A stretch of DNA of 64,000 nt from Clavibacter californiensis (GTDB taxonomy: Bacteria; Actinomycetota; Actinomycetes; Actinomycetales; Microbacteriaceae), in contig NZ_CP040792.1 of NCBI RefSeq assembly GCF_021952865.1, positions 806,001-870,000 of the forward strand. Direction: 5' to 3'. The notes under the pieces are model-generated. The model worked only from the letters and a program-made list of their open reading frames with translations. It searched no databases and was not told the DNA's origin. The stretch's first letter is position 1, and each line of letters starts with the position of its first letter. Made by a program: the position numbers and the translations under genes. Positions 59,899-64,000 of this stretch are shown piece after piece.

Positions 59899-62800
59899 AT
59901 GACGACAAGACGACCTACACCGATGGCAGTTGCGGTGGTGATGGCGCTCACCGCAGGACTTCTGTCGGTCGGCGCGCCGGCGAACGCCGCGCCGAATACC
60001 TCGCTTGACGGGAGGAAGGCGCTTGAGCTGTCCTTTGACGGGTCCCTCAACGACACCAGCGGCCGCAGCACTCCCACCAGCATGCAGAAGGGCGCGGCGG
60101 CATACGCGGCTGGCATCTCGGGTCAGGCCTTCGCATTCGACGGCTCCAACGCCGTAAGTCTCGGCACCTCTGCATCCCTCCAGCCCGCCGACCTGACCGT
60201 CTCGTTCTGGTTCAACCCGAGCGTCGCGATGACCGGCGAGCAGGTCTTCACATGGAATAAGACGGCGTACAACTCCGAGGGGTGGTACCTCACCTCGGAG
60301 GGCGATGGCACGCCGCTCGCGCTATCGATCGGACCCTCGAGCAGTCAGCCATACAAGGTCGCAGTCGAGTCCTCTCGCGCCTCCTTCTTCCCGACGAACA
60401 CCTGGACCCACGTCGTCGCCACTTATGACAAGGCCACCAAGCAGGTCGCGTTCTACCGCAACGGCGTGAAGCAGAGCTCGGCGGTCAAGACCGCTCCCTC
60501 CGCCGCAGCCTCGGGCATCCTCGGCTCCGAGGCCACGTCGACCAAGACCATCGGCTTCAACGGTCCGCAGTACAACGGCGCGCACCTCCGAGGACTCCTC
60601 GACGAATACGTTCTCTACGACGGTGTCGCGACCACGACCGACGTCGTGTCCCTCACCAAGGCAGGGAACCCCTCCTTCGACGCGGCCGCAGTGGCGAAGA
60701 GCGACCTCGACGCGGCCGCGGTGCCGTCGAGTACCGTCCTGGACTTCCCGGTGCCGACAACCGGAGCCAAGGGTTCCACGATCGGATGGACCTCATCCGA
60801 CCCCGACCGGATCGCGATCGACGGCGGCAACGCGGTCGTCACCCCTCCCACCGGCACCACCCCCACCTCCGTGACCCTCACCGGCTCAGCGAGCTACGGC
60901 GGCAGCGCGCCGGTGGCACGGACCTTCACCGTGCAGGTCCTCCCTGAGGGCCTCGAGAGCTCGATCTACCTGATCGAAGCCGGGCTGGCCGACGTCGACG
61001 TCGAGGACCCTTACCTGGAGAACGGTGAGAAGCAGACTGTCGAGTACCTGCTCAGTCTGGATCCCGAGCGCTTCCTGCACTCCTTCTACGAAGAGGCCGG
61101 CCTCGCTCCCACGACGTCGGCCGGCTACGGCGGGTGGGAGCGCGACACCAACGTCCGCTTCCAGGGCCACTTCTTCGGCCACTTCATCTCCGCGCTCTCG
61201 CAGGCGTCCGCCACGGCAGAGGACCCGACCACGAAGGCTGCGCTCCTCTCCAAGCTCACTGCTTCCGTCAACGGCCTGAAGAAGGTCCAGGATGCCTATG
61301 CACTGAAGGATCCGACCAACGCAGGGTACGTCTCGCCGTTCCCCGTCTCCTACCTCCCCTCTGGAGCCGACGGACTGCTCGTGCCGTTCTACAACCTGCA
61401 CAAGGTGCTCGCGGGTCTGCTCGACGCGCAGAAGTACGCGCCCCGTGAGGTGTCCGCCACGGCCCTCTCCGTCGCCGACGGTTTCGGTACCTGGATCCGC
61501 AACTGGGGTGGCCGCCAGGCCGACCCGACGCTGCTCCTGCGCACCGAGTACGGCGGAATGAACGAGGCGCTCTACAAGCTCTTCGAGATCACGGAGAAGC
61601 CCGAGCACAAGCGCGCAGCCGAGTACTTCGACGAGAAAGCCCTCCTTGAGCGTCTGGCGAACAATGAGGACGTGCTCAATGGCCTGCACGCGAACACGAC
61701 GATCCCCAAGCTGATCGGCGCGCTCAAGCGCTACACGGTCTTCACGGACAACCCCACCCTCTATGCCACGCTGACAGACGGCGAGAAGGCGGACCTCGGG
61801 ATGTACCGCCGCGCCGCGGAGAACTTCTTCCGCATGGTGGACGAGACGCACACCTATGCCAACGGCGGGAACAGCGAGTCCGAGCACTTCCACGCCGCGG
61901 GCACGCTCTACGAGTACGCGACGAGCGGTCGGACCAGCGGCTACGGCGAGAACTCGACGTCCGAGGGCTGCAACATCTACAACATGCTCAAGCTCGCCAG
62001 AGGGCTGTTCGAGGTGACGAAGGACGTGAAGTACGCCGACTTCTACGAGGACGCCTACATCAACGGAATCCTCGCCTCACAGAACCCCGACACCGGCATG
62101 GTCACCTACTTCCAGCCGCAGACCGCCGGCTACGCCAAGGTCTTCGGCAAGGAGCAAGACGAGTTCTGGTGCGACCACGGATCAGGCATCGAGAGCTTCA
62201 CCAAGCTCGGCGACTCGATCTACTTCGAAGGCGAGCGCACGGTCTACGTGAATCTCTTCCGGTCATCGGTGCTCAAGTCGCCGGCGGCGAACATGAAGCT
62301 CACGCAGACGGCCGACATACCCAACTCCGACACGGCGAGCTACACGATCGCGGCTCTCGACGGGGGCGCGGTCGCCGACGGCACGACGGTGCGCCTGCGC
62401 ATCCCGTCATGGGTCGACGGAACTCCGACCCTCACGGTCAACGGCGCTGCACGCAGCATCGCCTCCCTCACTGAGGGCGGTTACGTCGTCGTCCCGGTCG
62501 CCGCGGGAGACACCCTCTCCTGGAAGCTCCCGGCGAAGGTGACCGTCTCGGCCGAGACCGAGAACGCGAACTTCGCAGCCTTCAAGTACGGGCCTGTACT
62601 GCTCGCGACCGAGCTGAACCGGAACAACGTCGAGGCGTCCTACCCCGCTGGCGTGCTCGTCCAGATGAGCGTCGCCGACAAGTCGGTGAACTCGAGCGTG
62701 ACCGTCGCCGACGCGGCCGCCTGGAAATCCGGGATCCGCGACAACATGGTGCGACTGCCCAACGGCACCAACAACAACGGGGCGCAGACGATCCGGTTCG

Positions 62801-64000
62801 GCATGAAGAACGTCGACACCGCCTCGGCAGCCCGCGTCTTCGAGCCCTACTACAGCCTCCACGACGCGCGTTACGCGACGTACCTCACGTTGATCGCTCC
62901 CGACTCCCCGGAAGCGCAGGCTCTGATCCTCAAGGAGAAGCAGCAGCTGCGCACCGACGAGACGACGATCGACTCGCTGACCTCGTTCGACAACAACAAC
63001 AGCGAGGCCGACAAGAACTACAAGTCCAACAGATCCAGTGTGGGCACCTGGCAGGGAGAGGGCTACCGTGACGGGGAGCGTTCCCCGGAGGCCTACTTCC
63101 AGTACGACATGATCGTCGACCCGACGCTGGCGAAGAACTACCTTGGCGTCCGCTACTACGGCGGGGATGCGGGGCGCACCTTCGATGTCTACCTCAACGA
63201 CGTGAAGCTCAAGACCGAGGTGGTCTCGGGTGCGGCCGGATCGACGAAGTGGTACATCCAGTACGACGAGATCCCGAAGGCGGTCCTCGACGGGATCGTC
63301 GCGAAGGACAGCTACAAGCGCGACCAGGCCGGGAACTACGTGCTCGATGCGAAGGGCCAGAAGGTACCGGTCGTGACCGTGCGCTTCCAGGGGAACGGCA
63401 CCACGAGCAACGTCGGCGGTGTCTTCGGGGTCTACACCTCCGAGTCCACCTCGTTCGGGACGAACGCCGAGCTCACGAAGCTGACATCGGATGTCGGGAC
63501 CCTCGCGCCAGCCTTGGCAACGGGTGTGCGGGACCACACCCTCACAGTTCCGACCTCGACCACGAGTGTCTCGCTCGACATCGATCCGGCGGTCGCGAGC
63601 GGACTGGTCCGCGTCGATGGCGTGCTGATCGACGATGCCGAACGCAGGACCGTGCGCCTGGCGACGACGGGATCCACGACCGTCATGATCACCTCCTCCG
63701 CCCAGGACCACACGACCACGGCGACGTACAAGCTGCTGATAGTGAAGGAGAGCGCGCCAGCCCTGGCGACCAAGGCGTCGACTTCGTCTCGTTGCGTCTC
63801 TGGCAAGGTCGTCCTGACCGTGACAGCACGCAATGATGCAATGGTCCCGACGGACCTGACCATCGGCTCGCCGTTCGGCTCGAAGGCCTTCGCGAGCGTG
63901 GTTCCAGGCAAGACCGTGACCCACGCCTACACGACACGCGCAACGTCTATACCCGCGGGCACTGCGACGGTCACTGCGACGGCGACAGTGAACGGTGCGC
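59899..64000 (+). CDS. Large secreted GH127 beta-L-arabinofuranosidase-like protein (3' end outside window)
   Basis: At least 1367 codons, open to the right edge. A signal peptide (residues 1-30, ending PANA) is followed by a LamG-like sugar-binding domain (about 38-225), a bacterial Ig-like domain (about 245-345), a GH127 catalytic region (about 353-870), a beta-sandwich domain with YFQYDMIVDPTLAKNYLGVR (about 1075), and a cadherin-like beta-sandwich (about 1210). By comparison with Bifidobacterium HypBA1, likely acid/base is Glu662, zinc ligands are Glu689 and Cys691 (EGC) and the nucleophile Cys758 (FWCDHGSG); Asp759 replaces the usual second Cys of the CC pair. It should release beta-L-arabinofuranose from plant hydroxyproline-rich glycoproteins. 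GAGAGG lies 8 nt before the ATG. A LacI-type operator precedes it. Confidence 0.85.
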   Translation, partial: MTTRRPTPMAVAVVMALTAGLLSVGAPANAAPNTSLDGRKALELSFDGSLNDTSGRSTPTSMQKGAAAYAAGISGQAFAFDGSNAVSLGTSASLQPADLTVSFWFNPSVAMTGEQVFTWNKTAYNSEGWYLTSEGDGTPLALSIGPSSSQPYKVAVESSRASFFPTNTWTHVVATYDKATKQVAFYRNGVKQSSAVKTAPSAAASGILGSEATSTKTIGFNGPQYNGAHLRGLLDEYVLYDGVATTTDVVSLTKAGNPSFDAAAVAKSDLDAAAVPSSTVLDFPVPTTGAKGSTIGWTSSDPDRIAIDGGNAVVTPPTGTTPTSVTLTGSASYGGSAPVARTFTVQVLPEGLESSIYLIEAGLADVDVEDPYLENGEKQTVEYLLSLDPERFLHSFYEEAGLAPTTSAGYGGWERDTNVRFQGHFFGHFISALSQASATAEDPTTKAALLSKLTASVNGLKKVQDAYALKDPTNAGYVSPFPVSYLPSGADGLLVPFYNLHKVLAGLLDAQKYAPREVSATALSVADGFGTWIRNWGGRQADPTLLLRTEYGGMNEALYKLFEITEKPEHKRAAEYFDEKALLERLANNEDVLNGLHANTTIPKLIGALKRYTVFTDNPTLYATLTDGEKADLGMYRRAAENFFRMVDETHTYANGGNSESEHFHAAGTLYEYATSGRTSGYGENSTSEGCNIYNMLKLARGLFEVTKDVKYADFYEDAYINGILASQNPDTGMVTYFQPQTAGYAKVFGKEQDEFWCDHGSGIESFTKLGDSIYFEGERTVYVNLFRSSVLKSPAANMKLTQTADIPNSDTASYTIAALDGGAVADGTTVRLRIPSWVDGTPTLTVNGAARSIASLTEGGYVVVPVAAGDTLSWKLPAKVTVSAETENANFAAFKYGPVLLATELNRNNVEASYPAGVLVQMSVADKSVNSSVTVADAAAWKSGIRDNMVRLPNGTNNNGAQTIRFGMKNVDTASAARVFEPYYSLHDARYATYLTLIAPDSPEAQALILKEKQQLRTDETTIDSLTSFDNNNSEADKNYKSNRSSVGTWQGEGYRDGERSPEAYFQYDMIVDPTLAKNYLGVRYYGGDAGRTFDVYLNDVKLKTEVVSGAAGSTKWYIQYDEIPKAVLDGIVAKDSYKRDQAGNYVLDAKGQKVPVVTVRFQGNGTTSNVGGVFGVYTSESTSFGTNAELTKLTSDVGTLAPALATGVRDHTLTVPTSTTSVSLDIDPAVASGLVRVDGVLIDDAERRTVRLATTGSTTVMITSSAQDHTTTATYKLLIVKESAPALATKASTSSRCVSGKVVLTVTARNDAMVPTDLTIGSPFGSKAFASVVPGKTVTHAYTTRATSIPAGTATVTATATVNGA

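Overview
The window is about 64 kb of very GC-rich DNA with an actinobacterial look: GTG starts are common, many genes overlap by 4 nt (ATGA or GTGA), and the families present (Ohr/OhrR, Pit with a DUF3349 protein, DUF6421, an LAxTG-type wall anchor, DHA2 efflux pumps) are typical of Actinobacteria. The palindrome GGATCC is strikingly frequent, and there are genes for plant phenolic acids and plant cell-wall arabinosides. Together these suggest a plant-associated Microbacteriaceae, probably Clavibacter or a close relative; the genus is an inference. No rRNA, tRNA, CRISPR array, integrase or complete insertion sequence was seen.

Layout. 1-2.8 kb: the end of a membrane protein gene, then a lactonase plus two short-chain dehydrogenases. 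2.9-7.3 kb: a small Gly/His-rich membrane protein, a NarL-type two-component system and a DHA2 exporter. 7.4-10.8 kb: single-gene metabolic units and a MerR/SDR divergent pair. 10.8-12.3 kb: a less typical patch with a secreted protein coupled to a small membrane protein. 12.4-16.0 kb: the ohrR-ohr-DoxX peroxide operon and an epoxide hydrolase. 16.1-23.9 kb: a CUT2 sugar importer resembling the galactofuranose system YtfQ-YtfR-YtfT-YjfF, with an extra ATPase paralogue and a LacI regulator. 24.1-26.5 kb: phosphoketolase. 27.1-32.4 kb: two divergent secreted proteins sharing Ig-like repeats, one carrying an SGNH esterase. 32.6-37.1 kb: pentapeptide protein, GNAT, a phenolic acid decarboxylase operon with its MarR regulator, and two lineage-specific genes. 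37.2-44.7 kb: an exporter/MarR operon, small enzymes, a DUF6421/SDR pair. 44.8-47.1 kb: the phosphate transporter operon. 47.2-55.9 kb: an IclR remnant, carboxylesterase, TetR/exporter operon, a wall-anchored histidine phosphatase, an AEC transporter and a DJ-1 protein. 56.1-59.8 kb: an exporter, an isochorismatase, then a decayed patch (frameshifted exporter and ferritin-like remnant). 59.9 kb to the end: a very large secreted GH127 beta-L-arabinofuranosidase-like enzyme that runs off the window.

The most interesting link is regulatory. A perfect 14-bp LacI-type palindrome lies in the ytfQ promoter, and almost the same palindrome lies at the matching position upstream of the GH127 gene, about 39 kb away. 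In both places the right half of the operator supplies the putative -10 box. This suggests one regulon: GH127 releases arabinofuranose-type sugars outside the cell, the CUT2 importer takes them up, the LacI protein senses them, and the phosphoketolase divergent from lacI may feed the resulting pentose phosphate into acetyl phosphate. A second plant-related module is padC plus an alpha/beta hydrolase, divergent from a MarR gene, with a near-perfect 21-bp operator between them.
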